Shown: positions 1 to 7,516, numbered from the stretch's first letter. The stretch is DNA of 9,855 bases from Cycloclasticus sp. (GCA_018066825.1 JAGPVU010000095.1:1-9855); one strand, 5' to 3'. Numbers and translations: made by a program. Notes: generated by a model from the letters alone, not told the origin.

Positions 1-594
1 GTGGGCATTATCGCCAATAACGGCATCCTATTTTCACCATCTGCATTGAAAGGGACGCACTTTATCGAGCTGTGTAACCAACGCGGCATCCCTTTATTAT
101 TCTTGCAAAACATCACTGGCTTTATGGTCGGTAAAAAATACGAAGAAGAAGGTATTGCTAAAAACGGCGCCAAAATGGTGACAGCAGTATCCTGTTCTAG
201 CGTGCCTAAATTTACCGTATTAATTGGTGGCTCGTATGGCGCGGGTAACTACGGCATGTGTGGCCGCGCCTTTGGTGCACGGATGCTGTGGAGTTGGCCG
301 AATGCACGTATTTCTACCATGGGCGGTGAGCAAGCCGCATCGGTATTGGCTACTGTCAAACGCGATGCCATTGAACAAGCTGGAGGCAGTTGGTCGGCAG
401 AAGAGGAAGAAACCTTTCGTCAACCCATTCTTGCCCAATATGAGGAACAGGGTAACCCCTACTTTGCAACAGCTCGCTTATGGGATGATGGCCTGATTGA
501 CCCACGGGACACTCGACGAATACTTGGTTTATCATTGGCCTTGGCTGCCAAAACCCCTGTCGAAAAAGCGCACTACGGCGTCTTTAGAATGTAA
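1..594 (+). CDS. liuB: 3-methylcrotonyl-CoA carboxylase, beta (carboxyltransferase) subunit, 5'-truncated by window edge
   Basis: This is the C-terminal part (197 codons) of the carboxyltransferase subunit that moves CO2 from carboxybiotin to 3-methylcrotonyl-CoA in leucine degradation. Full-length relatives are about 535 residues, so roughly the first 340 lie left of the window. The GTG at position 1 is an internal valine codon (the V of the family's VGIIANNGILFS stretch), not a start. Seen in sequence: NGILFS (residues 8-13), the QNITGFMVG stretch, the glycine-rich GGSYGAGNYGMCGRA stretch, the MGGEQAASVLATV stretch, and the C-terminal FRM ending typical of this subunit. These belong to the carboxyltransferase C domain, which helps form the acyl-CoA site and oxyanion hole. 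The alpha subunit gene follows after 28 bases, which supports an alpha/beta carboxylase complex. The related geranyl-CoA carboxylase beta subunit (AtuC) is the main alternative, and the region that best separates the two is missing here. Confidence 0.93.
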   Translation: MGIIANNGILFSPSALKGTHFIELCNQRGIPLLFLQNITGFMVGKKYEEEGIAKNGAKMVTAVSCSSVPKFTVLIGGSYGAGNYGMCGRAFGARMLWSWPNARISTMGGEQAASVLATVKRDAIEQAGGSWSAEEEETFRQPILAQYEEQGNPYFATARLWDDGLIDPRDTRRILGLSLALAAKTPVEKAHYGVFRM

Positions 595-622
595 CTTAAT
601 GTGACCACCAGAGTATATTCCT

Positions 623-2626
623 ATGTTTAAAAAAGTATTAATTGCAAACCGTGGCGAAATCGCCTGCCGAGTCATTGCAACACTTAAAAAAATGGCGATC
701 ACTAGCGTCGCTATTTACTCAGACGCTGACCGTCACGCTCGACACGTTAAACTAGCCGACGAAGCTTATTATATTGGTGGCTCACGCCCTGATGAATCTT
801 ACCTAAAAGCCGAAGCGATCTTAAGCTTAGCCAAAGTGGTTAATGTTGACGCTATTCATCCTGGTTACGGCTTTTTATCAGAAAACAGTGAGTTTGCCCG
901 CCAGTGCGAGCAAGCCGGTATCGCGTTTATTGGCCCCGCCGCTGAGTCCATCATTAAGATGGGCGGTAAAGATGCAGCCAAAGCCTTGATGGAAGCAGCT
1001 AATGTACCCGTTGTTCCTGGCTATCATGGTGATAATCAGGACCCCGCGTACCTGCAAGAACAAGCTGATAAAGTCGGCTTTCCGTTGTTAATTAAAGCGG
1101 TATCAGGTGGTGGTGGCAAAGGCATGCGAGTCGTTAACTCTGCTGATCAATTTGCAGAATTGCTCGACTCCGTCAAACGTGAAGCGAGCAACGCCTTTGC
1201 TGATGACCGTGTGTTACTAGAACGCTATATTAGCAAACCACGGCATATCGAATTTCAGGTGTTTGGCGATTCGCATAATAATTTTGTGCATTTACATGAA
1301 CGCGAATGCTCCTTACAACGACGGCATCAAAAAATCATCGAGGAGACCCCGTCGCCCTTCCTGGATGATAAAACCCGTCAGGCCATGGGTGAGGCCGCTG
1401 TTAACGCCGCTCGTGCCATCAATTACCTGGGCGCAGGTACGATTGAATTTATCGTTGCTGAAGACCGTTCATTTTATTTTATGGAGATGAATACGCGGCT
1501 TCAAGTTGAACACCCAGTAACCGAGATGGTCACAGGGCAAGATTTGGTCGAGTGGCAACTGCGTGTGGCGGCTGGCGGGACATTGCCTTTAAGCCAAGAT
1601 CAAATCAGCAGTAAAGGGCATGCTTTTGAGGCACGTCTTTACGCCGAAAACCCCAATAACTTATTCCTACCGTCTACCGGTAAATTACATCAATTACGCT
1701 TTCCAGATACCGATCAACACCTACGGGTAGAAACTGGGGTTAGCCAGGGCGATACCATCAGCGTATTTTACGACCCGATGATTGCTAAATTAGTTGTCTG
1801 GGGTGAAGACCGCGAACAAGCACGTCAACGCTTGCTTGATGCACTGGGCGAAACGGGTATTTTTGGGGTAGAAAACAATATTGCTTTCCTAGAAACCTTA
1901 ACCTCTCACACAGATTTTATTAATAATAAAATTGATACTCAGTATATTGATAAAAAACTCGACTTACTGCTGTCAGACAGCCGCGTTGAGCTACCGCAAC
2001 AAGTACTGCTAGCCACTGCTGTGCGTACCTTGATGGACGGTCAGCGAAACGTCGCCAGCATGGCTTCAAAATCTTCTGAACCCAACTCCCCTTGGTTTGA
2101 TACCACCGGTTGGCGACCTAATGGCTTAAGCCAACGCAGTTTATTCTTTACCGATGCCGATGATAACGAAATTCAAATCAAGGTAACCGAGCATAATCAA
2201 CACTACGTGTTTCATTTTGAGGACGATTTGGATGTTACCGCGCAACGCATAGATAACCATGTTTTCCGTTTACAGATTAATAATAAATGGGAGCGTTTTA
2301 TCAGTCTAAAGCACGATAAAAACACCCTTATTTCTTGGAAAAATCGTTGGTATCCACTCACTGAATTTAACCCGTTTGAACCCGATTTATCGCTGAGTGG
2401 CGGTGCATCAACTATTACCGCACCTATGCCCGGCAAACTGCTTAAAGTCTTAGTTAAACAAGGTGATAAGGTTATTACAGGGCAGCCTTTGGCGATTATC
2501 GAAGCAATGAAAATGGAACATACCTTAACCGCGCCTTTTGACAGCGTGGTGGACCAGGTATTTTATATCGAAAATGATTTTGTAGAAGCCGACGCGACCT
2601 TAATTACCTTTAAGGTTGAGGAATAA
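623..2626 (+). CDS. liuD: 3-methylcrotonyl-CoA carboxylase, alpha subunit (biotin carboxylase + biotin carrier)
   Basis: A 667-residue ATP-dependent biotin carboxylase and carrier subunit, the usual length for MCC alpha. The order is: biotin carboxylase N domain (about 2-115, with ANRGEIACRV near the start), ATP-grasp domain (about 117-325) with the glycine-rich ATP loop GGGGKGMR (G162-R169), RRHQKIIEE (233-241), and the catalytic stretch EMNTRLQVEHPVTE with E288, N290, R292 and E296, which falls in the same numbering as E. coli AccC. The biotin carboxylase C domain follows (to about 450). A linker contains SPWFDTTGWRPN, typical of the MCC BT domain. The C-terminal biotinyl domain carries EAMKMEH with K630 as the expected biotinylated lysine. 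Start ATG 623 gives MFKKVLIANRGE, matching the family N-terminus; the ribosome site (GAG about 9 bases upstream) is weak, suggesting coupling to the beta gene. Geranyl-CoA carboxylase alpha is a less likely alternative. Confidence 0.95.
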   Translation: MFKKVLIANRGEIACRVIATLKKMAITSVAIYSDADRHARHVKLADEAYYIGGSRPDESYLKAEAILSLAKVVNVDAIHPGYGFLSENSEFARQCEQAGIAFIGPAAESIIKMGGKDAAKALMEAANVPVVPGYHGDNQDPAYLQEQADKVGFPLLIKAVSGGGGKGMRVVNSADQFAELLDSVKREASNAFADDRVLLERYISKPRHIEFQVFGDSHNNFVHLHERECSLQRRHQKIIEETPSPFLDDKTRQAMGEAAVNAARAINYLGAGTIEFIVAEDRSFYFMEMNTRLQVEHPVTEMVTGQDLVEWQLRVAAGGTLPLSQDQISSKGHAFEARLYAENPNNLFLPSTGKLHQLRFPDTDQHLRVETGVSQGDTISVFYDPMIAKLVVWGEDREQARQRLLDALGETGIFGVENNIAFLETLTSHTDFINNKIDTQYIDKKLDLLLSDSRVELPQQVLLATAVRTLMDGQRNVASMASKSSEPNSPWFDTTGWRPNGLSQRSLFFTDADDNEIQIKVTEHNQHYVFHFEDDLDVTAQRIDNHVFRLQINNKWERFISLKHDKNTLISWKNRWYPLTEFNPFEPDLSLSGGASTITAPMPGKLLKVLVKQGDKVITGQPLAIIEAMKMEHTLTAPFDSVVDQVFYIENDFVEADATLITFKVEE

Positions 2627-2629
2627 AGC

Positions 2630-3529
2630 ATGACGCATAATTATCCCAGCAAGGTTAGAATTGTTGAAGTTGCCCCGCGCGATGGTTTGCAAAACATTAA
2701 AACCAACGTATCGACGGAAGTTAAGGTCACCTTAATCACCAAACTATGCAACGCTGGTATAAAAGACATTGAAGTGACCAGTTTTGTTAGTCCGAAGTGG
2801 GTACCACAAATGGCCGACGCTGCAGATGTCCTTAGCCAGTTAGCACCTAGAGAAGACACGGCATATATCGTATTAACCCCTAATCTTCGTGGTTTCGAAC
2901 GCGCCATTGAAAGTGGTGCAAAAGAAGTGGCTATCTTTGCAGCCGCATCAGAAACCTTTAGTCAAAAAAACACCAATTGCAGTATTGCTGAATCGTTACA
3001 ACGCTTTGAACCGATTATGCTCAAAGCCGCTGAACTGGGTGTTCGCGTTCGAGGTTATACCTCATGCGTGTTAGGTTGCCCTTACGAAGGTGATGTTGCC
3101 GTTAGCGAGGTAGTTCGAGTGAGCAAAGCGTTAATCGATATGGGGTGCTACGAAGTATCACTCGGTGACACCATTGGTATCGGTACACCGAGTAAGGCTC
3201 GCGAAATGATATCGGCTGTGATAAAAGAAATCCCTGCAGAAAAATTGGCTCTACACTTCCATGATACACGTGGGCAAGCATTGGCTAACATTTTGGCCTG
3301 TCTTGAGTATGGCGTAGCCAATATTGATTCTTCAGTCGCTGGACTTGGCGGCTGTCCCTATGCCGCTGGCGCTTCGGGTAACGTTTCAACCGAAGATGTT
3401 GTTTATATGTTGCATGGCATGGGAATAAAAACAGGCGTTAATTTAGAAAAACTAGTCGCTGCTGGGCACTATATTTCAGAGCAAATTAATAGCAAAAACA
3501 ACAGTAAAGTTGGCGCTGTTTACAAATAA
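2630..3529 (+). CDS. liuE: hydroxymethylglutaryl-CoA lyase
   Basis: A 299-residue TIM-barrel lyase that splits 3-hydroxy-3-methylglutaryl-CoA into acetyl-CoA and acetoacetate, the last dedicated step of leucine breakdown. Catalytic and metal residues are all visible: VAPRDGLQN with R17 and D18, the metal-binding pair H209 and H211 in LHFHDTRGQ, and the signature GLGGCPYAAGASGN with the mobile-loop catalytic C242. These correspond to human HMGCL R41, D42, H233, H235 and C266 with a constant offset of 24. The start is supported by GAGGA (2618-2622) with a 7-base spacer; that site overlaps the end of the alpha subunit gene, whose stop is only 3 bases before this ATG, so translational coupling is likely. 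It lacks a targeting presequence, as expected for a bacterial enzyme. A closely related lyase acting on a longer homologue (as in acyclic terpene breakdown) cannot be excluded. Confidence 0.95.
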   Translation: MTHNYPSKVRIVEVAPRDGLQNIKTNVSTEVKVTLITKLCNAGIKDIEVTSFVSPKWVPQMADAADVLSQLAPREDTAYIVLTPNLRGFERAIESGAKEVAIFAAASETFSQKNTNCSIAESLQRFEPIMLKAAELGVRVRGYTSCVLGCPYEGDVAVSEVVRVSKALIDMGCYEVSLGDTIGIGTPSKAREMISAVIKEIPAEKLALHFHDTRGQALANILACLEYGVANIDSSVAGLGGCPYAAGASGNVSTEDVVYMLHGMGIKTGVNLEKLVAAGHYISEQINSKNNSKVGAVYK

Positions 3530-3551
3530 TTTTATACAAAAACAATCAAAC

Positions 3552-3556
3552 AGGAG
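3552..3556 (+). promoter_or_regulatory. ribosome binding site that fixes the start of the CoA-transferase A gene
   Basis: AGGAG lies 7 bases before ATG 3564. An in-frame upstream ATG at 3510 overlaps the end of the HMG-CoA lyase gene, has no comparable site, and would add 18 residues (starting MALFTNN) that are unlike this family. The site therefore supports ATG 3564. Confidence 0.8.
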
Positions 3557-3563
3557 CAGAACC

Positions 3564-4265
3564 ATGAGTGGTTTTAATAAAGTTGTATCTAACTATCAAG
3601 AAGCCATGGCTGGGCTGACCGATGACATGACTATCATTGCCGGTGGTTTTGGGCTTTGTGGTATCCCCGAAGGCTTAATTACAGAAATTAAACGCCTGGG
3701 TGTTAAGGGTTTGACCATTGTCTCTAACAATTGTGGAACAGATAACTTTGGTCTGGGTATGTTATTAGAAGACAAGCAAATTAAAAAAATGGTGTCATCT
3801 TATGTTGGTGAAAATGCAGAATTTGAGCGTCAATACTTATCAGGTGAGCTAGAAGTCGATTTAACCCCTCAAGGTACATTAGCTGAAAAAATGCGGGCCG
3901 GCGGCGCTGGAATCCCTGCTTTTTATACCGCCACAGGTTTTGGTACGCCAGTTGCTGAAGGCAAAGAAGTCAGGCAGTTTAACGGACGTAACTATATTCT
4001 AGAAGAAAGTGTTACCGGTGATTTTGCAATTGTTAAGGCTTGGAAAGCTGATAAGATTGGTAACCTCGTCTACCGTGATACTGCGATGAACTTCAACCCG
4101 ATGGCGGCAACGGCAGGTAAAATCACCGTCGTTGAAGTTGAAGAAATCGTTGAAGTGGGTGAACTCGATCCCAACCAAATTCACACGCCAGGCATTTATG
4201 TTAACCGTATCATTAAAGGGTCTTTCGAGAAACGTATCGAAAAAATAACCCTCGCCAAAAACTAA
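3564..4265 (+). CDS. scoA: succinyl-CoA:3-oxoacid CoA-transferase, subunit A
   Basis: A 233-residue alpha subunit of a heteromeric family I CoA-transferase that moves CoA from succinyl-CoA to acetoacetate, disposing of the acetoacetate made by the upstream lyase. Seen: the CoA-transferase signature GGFGLCGIPE (residues 27-36), SNNCGTDNFGLG, SYVGENAEFERQYLSGELEV, the PQGTLAEKMRAGGAGIPAF stretch and GELDPNQIHTPGIYV near the end. These wordings match ScoA/SCOT proteins rather than PcaI (3-oxoadipate transferase), which has a different region around residues 60-85. The start at ATG 3564 is chosen because of the AGGAG 7 bases upstream and because it gives the usual 230-235 residue length. It is followed by subunit B after 10 bases. 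The catalytic glutamate is in subunit B, so the two must act together. Confidence 0.93.
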   Translation: MSGFNKVVSNYQEAMAGLTDDMTIIAGGFGLCGIPEGLITEIKRLGVKGLTIVSNNCGTDNFGLGMLLEDKQIKKMVSSYVGENAEFERQYLSGELEVDLTPQGTLAEKMRAGGAGIPAFYTATGFGTPVAEGKEVRQFNGRNYILEESVTGDFAIVKAWKADKIGNLVYRDTAMNFNPMAATAGKITVVEVEEIVEVGELDPNQIHTPGIYVNRIIKGSFEKRIEKITLAKN

Positions 4266-4275
4266 GGAGCTTCAC

Positions 4276-4938
4276 ATGTCATTAAATCGTGACCAAATTG
4301 CCATGCGAGTGGCTCAAGAACTTGAAGATGGGTATTACGTAAATCTCGGTATTGGTATTCCAACCCTAGTTGCAAACTATGTTCCCAACGACATCGAAGT
4401 GATGTTGCAATCGGAAAACGGCTTACTGGGCATTGGCCCCTACCCAACCGAAGATCAAGTTGATGCCGATATGATCAACGCAGGTAAAGAAACCGTTACC
4501 GCTGCGTTGGGTGCATCAATATTCTCATCTGCCGAAAGCTTTGCAATGATTCGTGGTGGACACGTGAATTTGACCGTACTCGGTGCCTTTGAAGTTGATC
4601 AAAACGGTAATATAGCTTCCTATATGATCCCTGGTAAGCTGGTTAAAGGAATGGGCGGCGCAATGGACTTAGTCGCAGGTGCTGATAACATTATCGTTAC
4701 CATGACCCATGCCGATAAGCGCGACAATTCTAAGTTACTTGAAAATTGTAGTTTACCGTTAACCGGTGTTGGCTGTGTTAAACGCATTGTTACCGATCTA
4801 GCGGTTCTAGAGGTTAAAGACGGTGCGTTTCACCTATTAGAACGTGCGCCGGGCGTTAGTGTTGAAGAAATTCAACAAAAAACAGCCGGCAAGCTTGTCG
4901 TTCCTGAGCACGTACCTGAAATGTCTTTTGATGCCTGA
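4276..4938 (+). CDS. scoB: succinyl-CoA:3-oxoacid CoA-transferase, subunit B
   Basis: A 220-residue beta subunit carrying the catalytic residue of the transferase. E47 in SENGLLGIGP is the glutamate that forms the covalent glutamyl-CoA intermediate in this family. Also seen are GYYVNLGIGIPTLVANY (19-35), MIRGGHVNLTVLGAFEV, and the MIPGKLVKGMGGAMDLVAG stretch, all typical of ScoB. The start has a strong AAGGAG (4264-4269, 6-base spacer) that overlaps the stop codon of subunit A, so the two subunits are probably translated in step. With the preceding genes it completes the route from 3-methylcrotonyl-CoA to acetoacetyl-CoA, which a thiolase elsewhere would split. The sequence fits acetoacetate as substrate better than 3-oxoadipate (PcaJ), although substrate choice is inferred from similarity and context. 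Confidence 0.93.
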   Translation: MSLNRDQIAMRVAQELEDGYYVNLGIGIPTLVANYVPNDIEVMLQSENGLLGIGPYPTEDQVDADMINAGKETVTAALGASIFSSAESFAMIRGGHVNLTVLGAFEVDQNGNIASYMIPGKLVKGMGGAMDLVAGADNIIVTMTHADKRDNSKLLENCSLPLTGVGCVKRIVTDLAVLEVKDGAFHLLERAPGVSVEEIQQKTAGKLVVPEHVPEMSFDA

Positions 4939-4975
4939 AAACGCCCGCGTATTGTTAAGTTAACTGAGCAATAAA

Positions 4976-5359
4976 ATGACTGGAAAAACCACTATAAAAC
5001 CCTCTGGAGAAAGCGTGCGCCGCCAAGTCATGGGCGATGAGTTTGTCGATAAAGCACTTGATAGCGCTGATTGGCTAACTCAGCCAGTGCAGGAGTATAT
5101 TAATGAACACGGCTGGGGCGCGACTTGGAACAGACCGGGCTTAGAACTTAAAACGCGCAGCCTTATTACTATTGCCATGCTCGCTGCCCTTAAAGCGCCA
5201 GCAGAATTAAAGGGCCACGTGCGAGGGGCTTTACGTAATGGCTGTACTAAAGAAGAAATTCGTGAAACCTTACTACATTCTGCCGTGTACTGTGGTGCAC
5301 CGGCAGCGCAAGAGGCCTTTAGAGCGGCTCGAGAGGTATTAGACGCTTGGAAAGATTAA
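4976..5359 (+). CDS. carboxymuconolactone decarboxylase (CMD) family protein, PcaC-like
   Basis: A 127-residue small all-helical CMD-family protein. The layout resembles PcaC, 4-carboxymuconolactone decarboxylase of the protocatechuate branch: VRRQVMG near the N-terminus, GWGATWNRPGL (46-56), TRSLITIAML (60-69), H81, then EEIRETLLHSAVYCGAPAA (93-111) with H101. There is no CxxC pair, so it is not an AhpD-type peroxidase; C106 stands alone. It starts 37 bases after scoB with a weak ribosome site (GAG at 4966-4968), so it may be the last gene of the carboxylase/transferase operon. No other protocatechuate genes are in the window and the adjacent transferase is of the acetoacetate type, so a role in aromatic degradation is not shown. 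Its actual substrate is unknown; a lactone or beta-keto acid decarboxylation is the family-based guess. Confidence 0.85.
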   Translation: MTGKTTIKPSGESVRRQVMGDEFVDKALDSADWLTQPVQEYINEHGWGATWNRPGLELKTRSLITIAMLAALKAPAELKGHVRGALRNGCTKEEIRETLLHSAVYCGAPAAQEAFRAAREVLDAWKD

Positions 5360-5380
5360 TCAAACAAGTCTGTTGTTAAC

Positions 5381-5409
5381 TTTATAACTACAATTTAAGC
5401 TAATATAAA
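5381..5409 (+). promoter_or_regulatory. candidate sigma-70 promoter before the dioxygenase gene
   Basis: The 76-base gap between the CMD gene and the dioxygenase gene is AT-rich. TTTATA (5381-5386, 4 of 6 matches to TTGACA) and TATAAA (5404-5409, 5 of 6 matches to TATAAT) are separated by 17 bases, placing a start of transcription about 20 bases before ATG 5436. In AT-rich DNA such matches arise by chance, so this is only a candidate. Confidence 0.33.
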
Positions 5410-5435
5410 TAACGACCATAATGAAGCTTTAATCA

Positions 5436-6269
5436 ATGAGTAATTCAAAGTTCACTGTTAAACACTTAAGCCCGTTAATTGGCTCTTATATCCATGGGCT
5501 TGATTTATCCAAACCCATTGAAGCAGAAGCACTCAACGAGTTAAGGACCGTTTGGTTGCAGCGAAAGGCTCTATTTTTCCCCGACCAACAACTCACACCG
5601 CAACAACAACTCGATTTTACTGCGCAATTTGGCACGTTGGATAAATACCCTTTCCTCGATGGAATGAAGGACTACCCTTTTATTGCAGAAGTGCTGAAAC
5701 TACCCGAAGAAAAAATTAATTTTGGCGGTGTTTGGCATACTGATACCACCTACCTCGAAGAACCTGCCTTAGGCGCCAGCTTATATGCTATTGAATTACC
5801 TGCACTAGGTGGCGACACTATGTTTGCCAATATGGCCAGTGCTTATCAAGCCTTGCCCAATGATATAAAACAGCAAATTGATGGTCTCAATGCGGTAAAC
5901 ACCTCATCTAAGAGCGCGGTGGCAAAAACTCGAGCCATACGTTTCAGCGGAGATGTCTCGACAATGCAGGTCCTTACCCATACGCACCCCGTTGTACGTA
6001 TTCACCCAGAAACTGGGGAAAAGATTTTATATATCAATGAAGCCCATACATTGCACTTTGAGGGCCAAACAGAGCAACAAAGCCAAGGCTTATTGAACTA
6101 TCTTTATAAGCACGCACAGAAGCCCGAGTTTCAATGCCGTTATCAATGGACGTTGGGGGCGGTCGTGTTATGGGATAATCGCGCGACACACCATTACCCC
6201 ATTAACGATTACACCGGTTTTCGCCGTTTGTTACACCGGGTATCACTTAAGGGTGATAAACCAAGATAG
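5436..6269 (+). CDS. TauD/TfdA family Fe(II)/2-oxoglutarate-dependent dioxygenase
   Basis: A 277-residue non-haem iron dioxygenase, close to the length of E. coli TauD (about 283). The iron triad is visible as H101 and D103 in WHTDTTY and H253 in WDNRATHHY; R264, 11 residues after the distal histidine, matches the 2-oxoglutarate-binding arginine of TauD (H255/R266 there). ALPNDIKQQIDGL, the HPVVRIHPETG stretch, and the final HRVSLKGDKPR also follow TauD. The family oxidises a carbon next to a leaving group (sulfonate, ether, sulfate ester) or hydroxylates an acid, with succinate and CO2 as co-products. The substrate here is unknown: no sulfonate transporter or other tau genes are present. The start has only a weak GAAG about 9 bases upstream. 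It converges on the CoA-transferase gene, whose stop is 14 bases away. Confidence 0.88.
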   Translation: MSNSKFTVKHLSPLIGSYIHGLDLSKPIEAEALNELRTVWLQRKALFFPDQQLTPQQQLDFTAQFGTLDKYPFLDGMKDYPFIAEVLKLPEEKINFGGVWHTDTTYLEEPALGASLYAIELPALGGDTMFANMASAYQALPNDIKQQIDGLNAVNTSSKSAVAKTRAIRFSGDVSTMQVLTHTHPVVRIHPETGEKILYINEAHTLHFEGQTEQQSQGLLNYLYKHAQKPEFQCRYQWTLGAVVLWDNRATHHYPINDYTGFRRLLHRVSLKGDKPR

Positions 6270-6283
6270 CAACCGTTTGTACA

Positions 6284-7507
6284 CTATTCTTTAACTGGCA
6301 TAGCAGAGACGCCTTGAGCTATAAAATCATCAATTTGCTGTTGGCTAAAACCAATTTCATCTAATATTTCTCGACTATGCTGACCTAAATGCGCAGCGCC
6401 AAATTGAAAGCCTGGCTTTGATTTGGAAAACTTAGCCGCTGATGTTACCCGACGTAGACGCCCTTCTGTGGGGTGATCATATTCCGCAAAAAAACCAACA
6501 TCCTGTAGATGAGGATCGGTCAATAAATCGTCTAGACTTGAAATCGGCGCAAAGGGTATATCATTTTCTTCGAGTACTTGTAGCCAATACGAGGTTGACT
6601 CTTTCATCAATAACTTTTCAACCAGAGAGTAAAGCTCCGCCGTGTGCTCAGTTCGTTGGGTAATATGCTTAAACCTTACATCATCCGCCATTTCTGGGCA
6701 GTTCGTGAGGCTGAAAAAACACCGCCAATGCCTATCGGTATAAGGAAGCACAGAAATAAAGCCGTCTTTCGTTTTAAACGGGCGGCGAGTAACGTCTAGC
6801 TGCCTTATATAACCGGCTGGCCCAAGAGGCGGCTCATAAGCAGGCCCCGTTAAGTGCTCGACCAGTAAAAACGAAGCCAGTGTCTCAAACATGGGGACTT
6901 CAATTTCTTGACCCTCCCCGCTTCTTTCACGCTGATATAAAGCAGCAAGAATTGCTGATAAAGACATTAAAGAGCCGACCTTATCCGCTAAAGCAGTCGG
7001 TACATACGCGGGTGATGATTGTGTGTATCGGCCAATTAAATCAGCCATACCGCTAATCCCTTGAATTAAATCATCATAAGCTGGTCGTTCACTGTAGCGC
7101 CCCTCTCGGCCATAGCCTACTGCTATACAAGTAATAAGTTTGGGGTTAATCTGACTCAATCGCTCATAGGTCAAACCCAAGTCCTTAGCAGGCCTTGGTC
7201 GGTAGTTATGCACCAGAATATCGCTTTGCGCAACTAAGCGGGCTAATACCGCTTGTGATTCCGGTTTTTTTAAGTCTAACACCAGGCTTCGTTTATTGCG
7301 GTTCATGTTCATAAACATCGCCGACATACCTGGGTTTTTTGCAGTCGCCAGATTACGGGTTGTATCGCCGCTAGGTGCTTCAATTTTTATTACTTCAGCA
7401 CCCCAATCGGCCATTAATTGGGACACATACGGGCCCAGAATAACAGAACTTAAATCGAGAACCTTGACGCCCGCTAATGCGCCGCTCGTTTGCATAGTTG
7501 TAGCCAT
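6284..7507 (-). CDS. CaiB/BaiF family (type III) CoA-transferase
   Basis: A 407-residue family III CoA-transferase. Seen: an N-terminal GVKVLDLSSVILGPYVSQ stretch (about 13-30), DWGAEVIKIEAPSGD (34-48), the MNRNKRSLVLDLKKPE stretch, AYDDLIQGISGM, and ALADKVGSL with D175 in the position of the catalytic aspartate of formyl-CoA transferase (D169). ERSGEGQEIEVPMFE follows. Members transfer CoA between carboxylic acids through an aspartyl-CoA intermediate, though the family also contains alpha-methylacyl-CoA racemases. Here it is the last gene of a minus-strand set, beginning only 9 bases after the flavoprotein stop, so it is probably co-transcribed and may activate the pathway substrate or recycle CoA from a product. 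ATG 7507 has no clear ribosome site; another in-frame ATG lies 4 codons further in. The substrate is unknown. Confidence 0.9.
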   Translation of the reverse strand: MATTMQTSGALAGVKVLDLSSVILGPYVSQLMADWGAEVIKIEAPSGDTTRNLATAKNPGMSAMFMNMNRNKRSLVLDLKKPESQAVLARLVAQSDILVHNYRPRPAKDLGLTYERLSQINPKLITCIAVGYGREGRYSERPAYDDLIQGISGMADLIGRYTQSSPAYVPTALADKVGSLMSLSAILAALYQRERSGEGQEIEVPMFETLASFLLVEHLTGPAYEPPLGPAGYIRQLDVTRRPFKTKDGFISVLPYTDRHWRCFFSLTNCPEMADDVRFKHITQRTEHTAELYSLVEKLLMKESTSYWLQVLEENDIPFAPISSLDDLLTDPHLQDVGFFAEYDHPTEGRLRRVTSAAKFSKSKPGFQFGAAHLGQHSREILDEIGFSQQQIDDFIAQGVSAMPVKE

Positions 7508-7516
7508 TAAATAAGG

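Noticed and set aside
224..496. 90-codon plus-strand frame overlapping the carboxylase beta gene
   Set aside because: It lies wholly inside a conserved coding region in another frame and has no family resemblance or ribosome site of note.
3510..3563. Upstream ATG 3510 as start of the CoA-transferase A gene
   Set aside because: It overlaps the lyase gene, adds 18 residues unlike the family, and the strong AGGAG is placed for ATG 3564.
3564..4938. Identity as PcaI/PcaJ (3-oxoadipate CoA-transferase), suggested by the neighbouring PcaC-like gene
   Set aside because: The wording of both subunits (SNNCG, SYVGEN, SENGLLGIGPYP) fits the ScoA/ScoB acetoacetate group and the upstream lyase produces acetoacetate.
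4954..4964. Near-palindrome GTTAA-G-TTAAC between scoB and the CMD gene, considered as an operator or terminator
   Set aside because: It is short and AT-rich, has a one-base centre that cannot form a hairpin loop, and has no second copy at a regulatory position that I can see.
6241..6258. Inverted repeat TATCAC/GTGATA with a 6-base loop at the end of the dioxygenase gene, considered as a terminator
   Set aside because: The stem is only 6 pairs, AT-rich, lies inside the coding sequence, and no T run follows on either strand.
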